DNA of 64,000 nt from Flavobacterium sp. WC2421 (GCF_040822115.1 NZ_CP162004.1:1364001-1428000), one strand, 5' to 3'; positions 35,273-45,491 are shown, counted from the first letter of the stretch. Notes: a model not told the origin generated them from the sequence alone. Made by a program: numbers and translations.

Positions 35273-37948
35273 ATGGCACAAGAAACTAGAAAAAACCTTG
35301 TATTATCGGGATTAGAGCCTTTAATCATTACGCCTGATAGCGTATTTGTGAATATTGGAGAACGTACCAATGTAACAGGTTCTAGAAAATTCCTTCGATT
35401 AATCAAAGAAGAAAAATACGAAGAAGCACTAAGTATTGCTAAGGAACAAGTAGAAGGTGGTGCGCAAATCATCGATATTAATATGGATGAAGGAATGCTG
35501 GATGGTGAATATGCCATGACAAAATTCCTAAATTTAATTGCTGCCGAACCCGATATTTCTCGTGTGCCTATTATGATTGATAGCTCAAAATGGGATATTA
35601 TCGAAGCAGGTCTAAAAGTAGTACAAGGAAAAAGTGTGGTAAATTCTATTTCTTTGAAAGAAGGAGAAGAGCAATTTATTCACCATGCAAAACTAATTAA
35701 GCGCTATGGTGCTGCAGCAATTATCATGGCTTTTGATGAAACAGGGCAAGCGGATAATTACGAACGCCGAGTTGAAATTTGCCAACGTTCCTATGATATT
35801 TTGGTGAATAAAGTGGGTTTTCCGGCTCAGGATATTATTTTTGATTTAAATATATTTCCAGTTGCAACTGGAATGGAAGAACACCGCTTGAATGCGTTGG
35901 ACTTCTTTAGAGGGACTAAATGGGTTCGCGAAAATTTACCGCATGCACACATTAGTGGAGGGGTAAGTAATGTGTCGTTTTCTTTTAGAGGAAATGATAC
36001 TGTTCGTGAAGCGATGCACTCCGTTTTCTTGTATCATGCCATTCAAAACGGAATGACGATGGGTATTGTAAATCCAGAAATGCTTTCAATTTATGATGAG
36101 ATTCCAAAAGATTTATTAGAACATGTTGAAGATGTAATTTTGAATAGACGTGATGATGCTACAGAGCGTTTATTGGATTTTGCCGAGAATGTAAAAGGAG
36201 ATGTAAAAAGTAATGAAAAGGCTGTTCAAGAATGGCGTTCAGGAACTGTTCAAGAAAGAATTACACACTCACTTGTAAAAGGGGTGGATCAATTTATAGA
36301 GGAAGATGTTGAAGAAGCTCGATTAGCAGCTACAAAACCAATTGAAGTTATCGAAATCAATTTGATGGCGGGAATGAATGTGGTAGGAGATTTATTTGGT
36401 TCTGGTAAAATGTTTTTACCACAAGTAGTTAAATCAGCTCGTGTGATGAAAAAAGCAGTGGCTTATCTATTGCCTTTTATTGAAGCAGAGAAAGATGGTG
36501 TTTCCAGTTTTGCAGGCCGTATTTTAATGGCAACTGTAAAAGGAGACGTACATGATATTGGAAAAAATATTGTTTCAGTGGTGCTTGCTTGTAATAACTA
36601 TGAAATTATTGATCTTGGTGTAATGGTGGCTCCCGAAAAAATTATCGCGGCGGCTATTGAACACAATGTAGATATTATTGGACTAAGCGGATTGATTACG
36701 CCTTCACTTGATGAAATGGTTTATTTGGCTAAAGAATTAGACAAAAGAAATATAAAAATACCAGTAATGATTGGGGGAGCAACAACTTCACGAGCGCATA
36801 CTGCTGTAAAAATTGCACCTCAATATAGAGAAACAGTAATTCACGTCAATGACGCTTCCAGAGCTGTAACGGTGGCTGGAAATTTATTGAATAGTGAAAA
36901 GAAAATATACGCAAGTGATATACGAGCGGAGTACGATGCATTTAGAGAAACGTTTTTGAATCGTTCACGAGACAAAAATTTCTTGACTATTGAGCAAGCC
37001 CGTAAAAATAAATTGCAATTGGATTGGGATAATTTTACGCCTGTGAAACCAAATATAATAGGCGAGCAAGTGATCGAAGTTGATTTAGAAATTCTAGTTC
37101 CATATATCGACTGGACGCCGTTTTTTAGAACATGGGAATTGTTTGGTAAATATCCAGCGATTTTGACCGACAATGTTGTGGGTGAGCAAGCCACTTCGGT
37201 TTTTGCGGATGCACAAGAAATGTTAGCCATTATTTTGAAAAAAAAGAAATTGACTGCTAAAGGAATCTACGGAATTTTCCCTGCAAATCAAATCAACGAT
37301 GATGATATTGAATTGACAGACGAAAACGGAAAACCATTTCAAACGTTCTTGACGTTGCGCCAACAATCTCAAAAAACAAAAGGAGCACCAAATATCGCTT
37401 TAGCTGATTTTATTGCTCCAAAAGACAATGGGAAGGTAGATTATATGGGTGCTTTTTGTGTGACTACCGGTTTTGGTGTTGATGAATGGGCTGCAGAATT
37501 TGAAAAAGATTTAGACGATTATAATTCGATTATGGTGAAAGCATTAGCAGACCGTTTTGCAGAAGCTTTTGCCGAATACCTACACGAAAAAATACGTAAA
37601 GAAGTTTGGGGATACGCATCAGATGAGAACATGAGTACCGAAGCGATGATTGCCGAAGATTACAAAGGGATTCGTCCTGCACCAGGTTATCCTGCTTGTC
37701 CTGACCATTTAGAAAAACCTACGATTTGGAAATTGCTAAATGTAGAAAAAGAAATAGGAGTGACTTTAACAGAGAGTATGGCGATGTGGCCAGCATCTTC
37801 CGTTTCAGGATATTATTTTGGAAATCCAGAAAGTAAGTATTTCGGACTTGGAAAAATAAAAGAAGACCAAGTTATTGATTATGCTAAACGTAGAAGTATT
37901 TCTACCGATATGGCAATGAAATGGTTGAATCCTAATATCGCAGATTAA
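35273..37948 (+). CDS. metH: Methionine synthase, folate/cobalamin/reactivation modules (split MetH)
   Basis: 891 residues. The pterin-binding barrel starts at [19 protein letters not shown]; the B12 cap helices lead into the cobalamin module with D425-x-H427-xx-G ([16 protein letters not shown]), then [17 protein letters not shown] and [13 protein letters not shown]; the C-terminal reactivation domain has [12 protein letters not shown], which binds SAM. It transfers a methyl group from methyl-tetrahydrofolate through cobalamin to homocysteine held by the separate upstream protein. Confidence 0.95.
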   Translation: MAQETRKNLVLSGLEPLIITPDSVFVNIGERTNVTGSRKFLRLIKEEKYEEALSIAKEQVEGGAQIIDINMDEGMLDGEYAMTKFLNLIAAEPDISRVPIMIDSSKWDIIEAGLKVVQGKSVVNSISLKEGEEQFIHHAKLIKRYGAAAIIMAFDETGQADNYERRVEICQRSYDILVNKVGFPAQDIIFDLNIFPVATGMEEHRLNALDFFRGTKWVRENLPHAHISGGVSNVSFSFRGNDTVREAMHSVFLYHAIQNGMTMGIVNPEMLSIYDEIPKDLLEHVEDVILNRRDDATERLLDFAENVKGDVKSNEKAVQEWRSGTVQERITHSLVKGVDQFIEEDVEEARLAATKPIEVIEINLMAGMNVVGDLFGSGKMFLPQVVKSARVMKKAVAYLLPFIEAEKDGVSSFAGRILMATVKGDVHDIGKNIVSVVLACNNYEIIDLGVMVAPEKIIAAAIEHNVDIIGLSGLITPSLDEMVYLAKELDKRNIKIPVMIGGATTSRAHTAVKIAPQYRETVIHVNDASRAVTVAGNLLNSEKKIYASDIRAEYDAFRETFLNRSRDKNFLTIEQARKNKLQLDWDNFTPVKPNIIGEQVIEVDLEILVPYIDWTPFFRTWELFGKYPAILTDNVVGEQATSVFADAQEMLAIILKKKKLTAKGIYGIFPANQINDDDIELTDENGKPFQTFLTLRQQSQKTKGAPNIALADFIAPKDNGKVDYMGAFCVTTGFGVDEWAAEFEKDLDDYNSIMVKALADRFAEAFAEYLHEKIRKEVWGYASDENMSTEAMIAEDYKGIRPAPGYPACPDHLEKPTIWKLLNVEKEIGVTLTESMAMWPASSVSGYYFGNPESKYFGLGKIKEDQVIDYAKRRSISTDMAMKWLNPNIAD

Positions 37949-37955
37949 AAAACTT

Positions 37956-38012
37956 GTTTAAAGTTTAATGTTTCAAGTTACTCAAGAGAACTTTAAACAT
38001 TAAACTTTAAAC
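37956..38012. repeat. 18-bp perfect inverted repeat between metH and metF
   Basis: GTTTAAAGTTTAATGTTT (37956-37973) and its exact reverse complement (37995-38012) around a 21-nt loop; sequence of the AAACTTTAAAC family. Confidence 0.7.
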
Positions 38013-38029
38013 CTGAAACAAAAAATAAA

Positions 38030-38986
38030 ATGAAAGTAACTGAACATATAGAAAATGCCAAAGGAGAAACATTATTCTCTTTCGAAATCATTCCGCCTCA
38101 AAAAGGAAAAGGGATTCAAGAATTATACGATAATATTGATCCGTTAATGGAGTTTAAGCCCCCATTTATAGATGTAACGACTTCTCGTGAAGAGTATATT
38201 TATGTGGATAAAGGCAATGGTTTATTAGATAAAAAACTAACGAGAATGCGTCCTGGAACTTTGGGTATTTGTGCTTCGATTAAGCATAAATATACAGTTG
38301 ATACTGTACCACACGTACTTTGTGGTGGTTTCACCAAAGAGGAAACCGAGTATTTATTGGTGGATTGTCATTATTTAGGAATTAATAATGTAATGGCATT
38401 ACGTGGCGATGCAATGAAAGACGAACAGTCTTTTGTTCCAAAAGCTGGTGGAAATAATTATGCTGTTGACTTAGTATCTCAAATTCATCAATTGAATGAA
38501 GGGAAGTACTTACATGACGTAATGCATGTTGATAACAAAGCTGATTTTTGTATCGGTGTTGCGGGTTATCCAGAGAAGCATTTGGAATCTCCCTCTTTAA
38601 TTTCTGATTTAAAAAGACTGAAAGAAAAGGTTGATGCAGGTGCTGATTATGTGGTAACACAAATGTTTTTTGACAATTCAAAATATTTTGAATTTGTTGC
38701 TAAAGCAAGAGAAATGGGAATCACAGTGCCGATTATTCCAGGAATTAAACCTATTGCAGTGCAAAGACATTTACAAATTTTACCTCAAATTTTCCGTATC
38801 GATTTACCCGAAGATTTAATTCATGCAATTGATCAGTGTAAAAATAATACGGAGATTAAACAAGTGGGAATAGAATGGGCAATTCAACAATCATTGGAAT
38901 TAAAAGCGGCGGGTGTTCCTGTATTGCATTATTATTCTATGGGAAAATCAGAAAATATTAGACAAATAGCCTCTAAGGTTTTTTAA
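38030..38986 (+). CDS. metF: Methylenetetrahydrofolate reductase
   Basis: 318 residues. TIM-barrel flavoprotein: SFEIIPPQKGKG near the N-terminus holds the catalytic glutamate, FIDVTTSREE, the LALRGD-like NVMALRGDAM motif, and GADYVVTQMFFDN. It makes the methyl-tetrahydrofolate used by MetH. Last gene of the SAM-I-controlled metH-metF unit, ended by a strong terminator. Confidence 0.95.
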   Translation: MKVTEHIENAKGETLFSFEIIPPQKGKGIQELYDNIDPLMEFKPPFIDVTTSREEYIYVDKGNGLLDKKLTRMRPGTLGICASIKHKYTVDTVPHVLCGGFTKEETEYLLVDCHYLGINNVMALRGDAMKDEQSFVPKAGGNNYAVDLVSQIHQLNEGKYLHDVMHVDNKADFCIGVAGYPEKHLESPSLISDLKRLKEKVDAGADYVVTQMFFDNSKYFEFVAKAREMGITVPIIPGIKPIAVQRHLQILPQIFRIDLPEDLIHAIDQCKNNTEIKQVGIEWAIQQSLELKAAGVPVLHYYSMGKSENIRQIASKVF

Positions 38987-39015
38987 TTATAAAATAAAAT
39001 CGATGTCGTTCTACT

Positions 39016-39056
39016 AGTCCTGACAGGTTTTATATACCTGTCGGGACTTTTTTTTT
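39016..39056 (+). terminator. Terminator after metF
   Basis: AGTCCTGACAGGT / ACCTGTCGGGACT 13-bp stem (one G-T pair) followed by nine T's; the stem resembles another dispersed hairpin type. Confidence 0.88.
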
Positions 39057-39076
39057 AATTTAAATTAACTAAGCAA

Positions 39077-40480
39077 ATGAACCCAATACTCCAACAAGAC
39101 TTAAATGAAGTTAAAAATATTCTTGAAAAAGTAAAGCAACAAGGAATTGATTTTTTAAACTCAATTGATACCGTACCTACTTCAAATAAAAATAAGATAA
39201 CAACAGATCGAAATCTTAATGATGTTGGGTTAGGTTCTTTGTCAACTTTGGAAGAATTTAATGAACGGTTAGCACCATTGATGGTTTCACAAACGGGCCC
39301 GAGGTATTGGGGATTTGTAACCGGAGGAGCAACTCCAGCTTCTATTGTTGGGGATTGGTTGGCTACCATTTATGATCAAAATACACAAGCTACTAATGCA
39401 CAAGGAGGTGTTTCTGCGTTGATAGAAATAGAAACAATTAATCTGTTGTTGCAGTTATTAGATTTACCGAAAAATTATCTTGGAGGATTTGTAACCGGCG
39501 CGACTATGTCTAATTTCACTTGTTTAGCAGTAGCGAGACAATGGTTTGGTAGTCAATTAGGAAAAGATTTTGCTAAAAACGGAATTTCGGAACCCATTCA
39601 TGTTCTGTCTGCAACGCCACATTCCTCTTCAGTAAAATGTTTGGCAATGTTAGGAATGGGTAGTCAAAATTTCACAAAGATAAAAACAATTGAAGGAAAT
39701 CGTGAAGCGATTGATATTGCCGATTTAGAAAAAAATATTGAAAGCTTAAATGGGAAACCTTTTATTTTAATATCTAGTGCAGGAACCGTAAATACAGCTG
39801 ATTTTGATGATTTCAATGCTATTACTAAACTGAAAAGTAAATACAATTTCTGGTGGCATATCGACGCAGCTTTTGGAGGTTTTGCTGCTTGTTCGCCTAG
39901 ATACGGTCATTTGGTTAGTGGTTGGGAAAATGCGGATAGCATTACAGTTGATTGTCATAAATGGTTGAATGTACCTTATGAAAGTGCTTTCTATTTGGTA
40001 AAGGAAGAACATAAAAATCTTCAAATTGAATCTTTTCAAAATTCTAATGCACCCTATTTAGGGAATCCGCTGGACAATTTTAACTACCTCAATTTTTTAC
40101 CCGAAAACTCTAGACGTTTAAAAGCGTTGCCAGTTTGGTTTTCATTATTGGCATATGGAAAACAAGGCTATCAAGATATAATAGAAAATAGCGTTGCGAT
40201 GGCATTGCGGTTTGATGCTTTTATTAGTGAAAACGAAAACTTTGAATTATTAGCACCAACGCGTTTGAATAACGTTTGTTTTACTTTGGCGGGAGACCAT
40301 AACCAAGAAAAAGTAAATCAATTTTTGACACATCTAAATGAAAAAGGAAAAGTATTTATGACACCAACAGTTTATCAAAACCGAAAAGGGCTTCGGGCTT
40401 CTTTTGTAAATTGGAGAACTAATGAAAATGATATCCAAATTGTGATGAACGAAATGAAGGAAAGTCTGTTGTCAATTTAA
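39077..40480 (+). CDS. PLP-dependent (group II) amino-acid decarboxylase family protein
   Basis: 467 residues. The Schiff-base lysine is K295 in TVDCHKWLNVPYES; the upstream HIDAAFGGFAA carries the aspartate that pairs with the pyridine nitrogen, and GGFVTGATMSNFTCL binds the phosphate. This is the family of aromatic-L-amino-acid, tyrosine and glutamate decarboxylases, annotated variously. Substrate cannot be told by eye. Single gene. Confidence 0.88.
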   Translation: MNPILQQDLNEVKNILEKVKQQGIDFLNSIDTVPTSNKNKITTDRNLNDVGLGSLSTLEEFNERLAPLMVSQTGPRYWGFVTGGATPASIVGDWLATIYDQNTQATNAQGGVSALIEIETINLLLQLLDLPKNYLGGFVTGATMSNFTCLAVARQWFGSQLGKDFAKNGISEPIHVLSATPHSSSVKCLAMLGMGSQNFTKIKTIEGNREAIDIADLEKNIESLNGKPFILISSAGTVNTADFDDFNAITKLKSKYNFWWHIDAAFGGFAACSPRYGHLVSGWENADSITVDCHKWLNVPYESAFYLVKEEHKNLQIESFQNSNAPYLGNPLDNFNYLNFLPENSRRLKALPVWFSLLAYGKQGYQDIIENSVAMALRFDAFISENENFELLAPTRLNNVCFTLAGDHNQEKVNQFLTHLNEKGKVFMTPTVYQNRKGLRASFVNWRTNENDIQIVMNEMKESLLSI

Positions 40481-40516
40481 GAATTAAAGTGGTCAAATGA
40501 GAAGTTATTCTGGAGC

Positions 40517-40547
40517 TTGCTTACGAGTTTTTAAATTCTTATATTTG
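40517..40547 (+). promoter_or_regulatory. Promoter of the HRCD-repeat lipoprotein
   Basis: TTG at 40517-40519 and TATATTTG at 40540-40547, spacing 20 bp, 25 bp upstream of the ATG. Confidence 0.6.
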
Positions 40548-40572
40548 ATTATCAGCTCTTAATGATTTTAGT

Positions 40573-41211
40573 ATGAGATATTTTAATTATTCCCTTCTTG
40601 CAGTTGCGATACTAATTATTTCTTGTAAAAATAATGATGTTGCGCAAGAACAAGGTGACCCAAGGTTAGTTGTGCCTTTCACTCAACAAACAAATACGGG
40701 GCTTCAAAGCCAGTCAACATCAGTTGCGACCCAAAATCATAACTTGTTTCATGAAAATAATAATGGAATAGCAAGTTCAGTTGCAGCAGGAATTAATCCA
40801 GCACATGGACAACCCAATCACCGTTGTGATATTGCTGTTGGAGCACCATTGAATTCGTCAGTAAATGAAAGTATTGCGGTACAACCTACAAATGGACAAT
40901 CTACTCCAATGGGGCCCACACAAAATAGTCCAGCCAAAACGGTCACTGCAAAAGGGATGAATCCACCACATGGAGAGAAAAATCATCGTTGCGATATTGC
41001 TGTTGGTGCTCCGTTAAATTCGTCTTCAACAACCGCAAAAGCAACAAACTCAACTCAATCTTCACAAGAATATACAGTTCAGCAACCAGTGCCCACTTTA
41101 TTGTCAACTGCTACCGCCGATACGGAAACACCTCCAGGTATAAATCCTGCACACGGAAAAGAGGGACATCGTTGTGATGTAGCGGTTGGAGATCCTTTGC
41201 CAAAATCATAA
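40573..41211 (+). CDS. Lipoprotein with three HRCD repeats, unknown function
   Basis: 212 residues. Lipobox LIISC places the lipid on C18. The rest is low-complexity, rich in Q, N, S and T, with no predicted fold, except for three 24-residue repeats at 73-96, 128-151 and 189-212. The repeat consensus is G-(I/M)-NP-(A/P)-HG-x3-HRCD-(I/V)-AVG-x-PL. Each carries two histidines and a cysteine next to R and D, suggesting metal or heme binding or a processing site; this is speculation. Spacing between repeats is 31 and 37 residues. I know no characterised member. Confidence 0.8.
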   Translation: MRYFNYSLLAVAILIISCKNNDVAQEQGDPRLVVPFTQQTNTGLQSQSTSVATQNHNLFHENNNGIASSVAAGINPAHGQPNHRCDIAVGAPLNSSVNESIAVQPTNGQSTPMGPTQNSPAKTVTAKGMNPPHGEKNHRCDIAVGAPLNSSSTTAKATNSTQSSQEYTVQQPVPTLLSTATADTETPPGINPAHGKEGHRCDVAVGDPLPKS

Positions 41212-41229
41212 ATCATATTTAGTATCTTT

Positions 41230-41337
41230 AAAAAAGCTCGTTTAAAATAATTTTAAGCGAGCTTTTTTTTATCTGGTAACTTGATTCCTTTTGCTAACTT
41301 ATTTTGTAATCTCTCTAAAAATAGCTTCTAGATTTTA
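41230..41337 (-). pseudogene. Duplicated gldA 3' end with terminator (left direct repeat)
   Basis: About 93% identical to 44373-44480. It contains the terminator stem GCTCG(T)TTAAAA / TTTTAAGCGAGC and, on the minus strand, codons for the last residues of GldA, NLEAIFREITK and a stop; the ATA/ATT difference is synonymous. A stop codon lies directly upstream of the copied codons, so it cannot be expressed as a protein. It probably still terminates the lipoprotein transcript. Confidence 0.85.
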
Positions 41338-41518
41338 TTCTATTTATAGCACTTAAACTGAATAGTCTTGTTTGTAATTTTTTACTGCAATAATCAGAAA
41401 AGTGTGAAAATGGGATTGCGGTTAGTTTAATGATGATTATAAAAGCAATCATTTGATTAGTACAAAATTTAGAGTTTTATAGTTATATTTATAAATCAAT
41501 AATTTAAAAGTCTAATAG
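41338..41518. other. Intergenic spacer at the left end of the 3.1-kb block
   Basis: No reading frame and no clear promoter. AT-rich sequence between the partial gldA copy and the esterase gene; it may hold the left junction of the inserted segment. No transposon-like inverted ends were seen. Confidence 0.5.
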
Positions 41519-42370
41519 ATGAGATTCAATCTTTATTTTCTTTTGTTTTTTGTATTTATTTTTAATGTTGGATTTTCACAACAAAGTGGTTTGACAATTC
41601 CTCTTTGGGAAAATGGAGCTCCTGGTTTTGAAAACCGTAAAAACGAACCAGAACAGGCTAAAGACTGGTGGGTAAGAAACATTCATAATCCATCTATAAC
41701 AGCTTATTTACCTAAGAAACCTAATGGAATGGCTGTTCTTATTTGTCCTGGAGGAGGTCATGAAAATTTAGTATTCAATTCAGAGGGGAAAGATGCTGCT
41801 GAGTATTTAAATAGTTTGGGTGTTACTGCTTTTGTTTTAAAATATCGTTTAGCAAGAGAGAAAGATTCACCGTACAAACTAGAAATTCATGTGAAGCAAG
41901 ATGTGGAAAGAGCCATGAGATTAATAAGAAGTAAGGCTGATGACTTCAAAATTGATTCAAATCGTATTGGTGTCATGGGGTTTTCGGCAGGAGGAGAAGT
42001 AGTAGCATTGGTCGCATACACTTCAAATAATGGTATTGAAAATTCCTCTGATTTGATTGACAAACAAGATGCACAACCTAATTTTCAAATATTAATTTAT
42101 CCTGGCCCTTTGTTTATACCAAAAGAAATAAAACCAGATGCGCCTATCGCTTTTTTATTGGCAGCAAATGATGACCTGTGTTGCTCCTCTCCTATAGTTG
42201 ACTTACTTAATAAATACCGTCAAGCAAATGTATCCGTAGAAATGCATTTGTATTCAAAAGGATCACATGCTTTCAATATGGGAAAAAGGGCTACGACTAA
42301 TGCTTTGAAAACATGGCCACAAAGATTAACAGATTGGTTTGAAGAAAATAATTATTTTGCGGAGTATTGA
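41519..42370 (+). CDS. Secreted alpha/beta-hydrolase (acetylxylan-esterase-like)
   Basis: 283 residues. Signal peptide MRFNLYFLLFFVFIFNVGFS. Nucleophile S156 in GVMGFSAGGEV, oxyanion loop CPGGGHENL (76-84), acid near AANDDLCC and histidine in KGSHAFNMG, giving a complete triad. The WENGAPGFE start resembles secreted sugar-ester hydrolases (Axe/xynB family), so the substrate may be acetylated polysaccharide; this is inferred. First gene of the block bounded by the gldA-derived repeats. Confidence 0.85.
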   Translation: MRFNLYFLLFFVFIFNVGFSQQSGLTIPLWENGAPGFENRKNEPEQAKDWWVRNIHNPSITAYLPKKPNGMAVLICPGGGHENLVFNSEGKDAAEYLNSLGVTAFVLKYRLAREKDSPYKLEIHVKQDVERAMRLIRSKADDFKIDSNRIGVMGFSAGGEVVALVAYTSNNGIENSSDLIDKQDAQPNFQILIYPGPLFIPKEIKPDAPIAFLLAANDDLCCSSPIVDLLNKYRQANVSVEMHLYSKGSHAFNMGKRATTNALKTWPQRLTDWFEENNYFAEY

Positions 42371-42411
42371 TGTTTCTTTCCAGCAAGACCATTAATCAAT
42401 AATTTTTTGAT

Positions 42412-43533
42412 ATGATAAACTTTCCAATCATAATGGGGATTACCTCTGGAGCTGCTTTTCTACTGGGATTTTTACTTATTGCGCGTCCTCAGAAAAGTAA
42501 TTTAATTGCAAATAAATATTTGGGATTGTTTATTATGACGCTCGGATTAGCAATGCTTGAAATACCTATGTCTTATCAAAAAATCTATCTAAGACATCCT
42601 AATGTATTTGAATTAATTGGCTTGGTCAGGTTTCTAACTGCTCCTTTCCTTTATATTAGTATTTTATACTTTACTTCATTACAGAAAAAAATTGACAAGA
42701 AAAATGTATGGCATTTTTTACCCTTTTTGATTTTTTTGCTTTTCAGATTCCCGTTTTTTATTACAGGTAAAAATATTGAATTCAGTTATGTTTTTGGCAA
42801 AATTATATTTTTTATTCTGCAAACAGCATTACCGCTCCAAGCAATAATTTATTGGTATTTATCTTTTAGCAAATTGCAAAAACACATAAAATACATACGT
42901 CAATTTTCATCGTCAACGGAGAAAAGTGATCTTTCTTGGCTCAAATATTTTTTATTGGTTTTGATGCTAATTGTAATTGTTTGGTTCAATCTTATTTTTT
43001 TCGACTTAAAAAGTTTAATTAAGCTTACGCCTTTACTCTATTTTGTAGCTGTATTTTTGTTAGCTTATTTTTCTTTACAGCAAAAAGAAGTTTTTGATTT
43101 TAATAAAAACGATTTAAATGAACTTTCGACAATTAGAGAGTATAAAAAAGATAATCCTAAAAGAGTTTCAGAAAAACGATTGAATGAATTAAATGAAAAA
43201 TTGCGGATACTTATGAATTTTGAAAAAGTGTACTTAGAGAATGATTTAAGTTTACCAAAATTAGCCAACAGTATGAATGCTAGTTGTAATGAAACCTCAT
43301 TTGTGATTAACGAATTATACGGCGATAACTTTTATAATTTTATAAATAAATACCGAATAGAAGAGGCGAAAATTTTGTTGTTGTCTGAAAAATACAAGCT
43401 ACTAAATGTTTTAGGGATTGCTTATGAATCGGGATTTAATTCCAAAACCACTTTTAATACTACTTTTAAAAAGTATGTGGGGATTTCTCCAACGGCATTT
43501 GTGAAAGCAAATTTAGTTTTAGAAAAAAAGTAG
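42412..43533 (+). CDS. Membrane-anchored AraC-family regulator
   Basis: 373 residues. About seven hydrophobic helices fill residues 1-222 (for example IMGITSGAAFLLGFLLIA), then a cytoplasmic linker and a C-terminal AraC-type double helix-turn-helix (about 270-373: LSLPKLANSMNASCNETSFV, and IAYESGFNSKTTFNTTFKKY followed by GISPTAF). The architecture suggests sensing in or at the membrane and direct DNA binding. Target genes are probably its neighbours, by position only. Confidence 0.85.
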   Translation: MINFPIIMGITSGAAFLLGFLLIARPQKSNLIANKYLGLFIMTLGLAMLEIPMSYQKIYLRHPNVFELIGLVRFLTAPFLYISILYFTSLQKKIDKKNVWHFLPFLIFLLFRFPFFITGKNIEFSYVFGKIIFFILQTALPLQAIIYWYLSFSKLQKHIKYIRQFSSSTEKSDLSWLKYFLLVLMLIVIVWFNLIFFDLKSLIKLTPLLYFVAVFLLAYFSLQQKEVFDFNKNDLNELSTIREYKKDNPKRVSEKRLNELNEKLRILMNFEKVYLENDLSLPKLANSMNASCNETSFVINELYGDNFYNFINKYRIEEAKILLLSEKYKLLNVLGIAYESGFNSKTTFNTTFKKYVGISPTAFVKANLVLEKK

Positions 43534-43621
43534 TTTAAATAGGTTCGAACGGGTACATCGGAACAGTTGATATTTGATTAATAACCAAATTTGTGGACTA
43601 TTAATTCAAATATAAAACGAT

Positions 43622-44371
43622 ATGTTAGAACAATCAACTTCATTATCAAAAAAAATCAGCACTTCTTTAACCCTTGGTATAGTGTTTTCGGCTTTTGTCT
43701 TAATGCTGGGTAACGGCGGGAATATTTCTTGGTTTCCTCCAATAATAGTTTTTTCCTTAGTTGGGATTTCTTTATTGGTTACGCTACTATTTCCGTTTAT
43801 ATGGCATTATTTAGAACAAAAGCAAAAAGTGGAATCGGATAAGATATATGGTTTTACGTATAGTACTATCCGATATTGTCTTGCTTTTAATATTGCCAGT
43901 TTTGGGTGGAAAAAATTTTACGGACTTCAATTTATAGTTCCTACTGAAATTGCAAGTTTACCTATCAATAAGCTATCAGGTGAATGGCTGACTTGGTTTT
44001 ATTTTGGACATTCACAGACTTTTGGAATTATAGTAGCAGTGATCCAAATTGGGAGTGGTTATTTATTATTGTTTCGAAGAACTGTATTGCTTGGATCCAT
44101 AATTTTATTTGCACTACTAGCTAATTTGACTTTAATTAATGTTTTTTATCAAATGAATGTAGGTGCATTATTGCAATCTGTAGTGTTAACGATTGGAGTT
44201 TTGTTCTTGATTTCGTTAGATTATAAGAGTCTAGTTGACTTTTTTCTAAAAACAAAATCCAATTTACCCTCGTTAAGTTTTAATAGTGTTTTTGTAAAAA
44301 ATATAGTTCGGCTGTCGGCAATTGTGTTATCATTGTTGTTTACAATCTATTTGAAATCATTGATAAATTAA
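43622..44371 (+). CDS. DoxX-like integral membrane protein
   Basis: 249 residues with six or seven hydrophobic helices. The middle part (FGWKKFYGLQFIVP...HSQTFGIIVAVIQIGSGYLLL) resembles DoxX-like small quinone-related membrane proteins. No catalytic motif is visible. Last gene of the block; its stop is one base away from the right direct repeat, which supplies its terminator. Confidence 0.6.
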   Translation: MLEQSTSLSKKISTSLTLGIVFSAFVLMLGNGGNISWFPPIIVFSLVGISLLVTLLFPFIWHYLEQKQKVESDKIYGFTYSTIRYCLAFNIASFGWKKFYGLQFIVPTEIASLPINKLSGEWLTWFYFGHSQTFGIIVAVIQIGSGYLLLFRRTVLLGSIILFALLANLTLINVFYQMNVGALLQSVVLTIGVLFLISLDYKSLVDFFLKTKSNLPSLSFNSVFVKNIVRLSAIVLSLLFTIYLKSLIN

Positions 44372-44372
44372 A

Positions 44373-44480
44373 AAAAAAGCTCGTTTAAAATTATTTTAAA
44401 CGAGCTTTTTTTATCGGGTAACTTGATTCCTAATACTAACTTATTTTGTAATCTCTCTAAATATAGCTTCTAGATTTTTA
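44373..44480. repeat. Right direct repeat: terminator plus 3' end of intact gldA
   Basis: Terminator stem GCTCGTTTAAAAT / ATTTTAAACGAGC with T's on both sides, then the last codons of gldA. Direct-repeat partner of 41230-41337, with about seven substitutions and one indel in a T run. Confidence 0.85.
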
Positions 44481-45337
44481 TTTTTCTGATTCAATTGTAA
44501 TGTTTTTAAACCATTTGCTGTAGCAAAATCAAAAACTATAGGGCGCATGTCTTTGTCCGTTTTAAAAGTCAGTTCCCAAATCATGTCATGAGTATTTTTA
44601 TAAGAAGATATGTTTTCGATTTTAGCAATCACTTGTTCTTCGATTTTATAATCAAATTCTACTTCGATTACTTGTTCCTTATCTTCAGAAATTAAGTTGT
44701 CCAGTTTTTTGTCGGTTACAATCTTACCATTATTGATGATAATGACACGATCACAAAGTGCTTCCACTTCTTGCATAATATGTGTAGAAAGGAAAACCGT
44801 TTTATCTTTCCCTACGTTTTTAATCACATTACGAATTTCGATTAATTGATTCGGATCTAAACCTGTTGTAGGTTCATCAAGAATTAAAACATCAGGATTG
44901 TGTAATAAAGCATTGGCAAGGCCAACACGTTGACGGAATCCTTTGGATAACTGTCCTATTTTTTTATGACTTTCAGTGCTTAAACCAGTTAGTTGAATTA
45001 CTTCTTCGATTCGGGATTTAGCAACTTTATAGACTTCGGCATTAAAGGCAAGATATTCTCTAACATACAAATCCAAGTATAAGGGATTGTGTTCTGGTAA
45101 ATAACCTATAGAAAGCTGCACTGCTTTTTGATTTGAGTTTACATAGTTCCCATTCACTTGCGCAGTACCTTCATCGGCATTGATATAGGTCGTCAATATT
45201 TTCATTAAAGTTGATTTTCCAGCACCATTAGGACCAAGAAAACCTACAATTTCTCCTTTGTTAATAGAAAATGAAACGTTGTCAAGTGCTTTTTGGGCAC
45301 CATAACTTTTAGAGATATTATTTACTGCTATTGACAT
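44441..45337 (-). CDS. gldA: Gliding-motility ABC transporter ATP-binding protein GldA
   Basis: 298 residues, the usual GldA length. Walker A GPNGAGKST, Q-loop region, signature QLSKGFRQRVGLANALLHNP, Walker B LILDEPTTGLDP and the H-loop STHIMQEVEALCD. A GldA-type ATPase works with the membrane proteins GldF and GldG, which are not in this window. The last 13 codons and the terminator are duplicated 3.1 kb away (41230-41337). Confidence 0.88.
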   Translation of the reverse strand: MSIAVNNISKSYGAQKALDNVSFSINKGEIVGFLGPNGAGKSTLMKILTTYINADEGTAQVNGNYVNSNQKAVQLSIGYLPEHNPLYLDLYVREYLAFNAEVYKVAKSRIEEVIQLTGLSTESHKKIGQLSKGFRQRVGLANALLHNPDVLILDEPTTGLDPNQLIEIRNVIKNVGKDKTVFLSTHIMQEVEALCDRVIIINNGKIVTDKKLDNLISEDKEQVIEVEFDYKIEEQVIAKIENISSYKNTHDMIWELTFKTDKDMRPIVFDFATANGLKTLQLNQKNKNLEAIFREITK

Positions 45338-45491
45338 GATGAATTATTTGTAGCAAAAGTAAAAAGAAAAAGATTGATTTATTGTTTTTATTAGACAATA
45401 TCAAAAAGGGATTACTACTTAATCTTTAATTATTGGTATTTGAGAAATAGAATGATATATTTATAAAAAATTATAAAAAGCAAATCTAAAA

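Noticed and set aside
43542..43550. GGTTCGAAC, resembling a tRNA T-loop
   Set aside because: No acceptor, D or anticodon arm nearby; it follows directly on the AraC gene stop.
41338..44372. 3.1-kb block as a classical transposon or IS
   Set aside because: No transposase or integrase gene and no terminal inverted repeats; only the gldA-derived direct repeats are seen.
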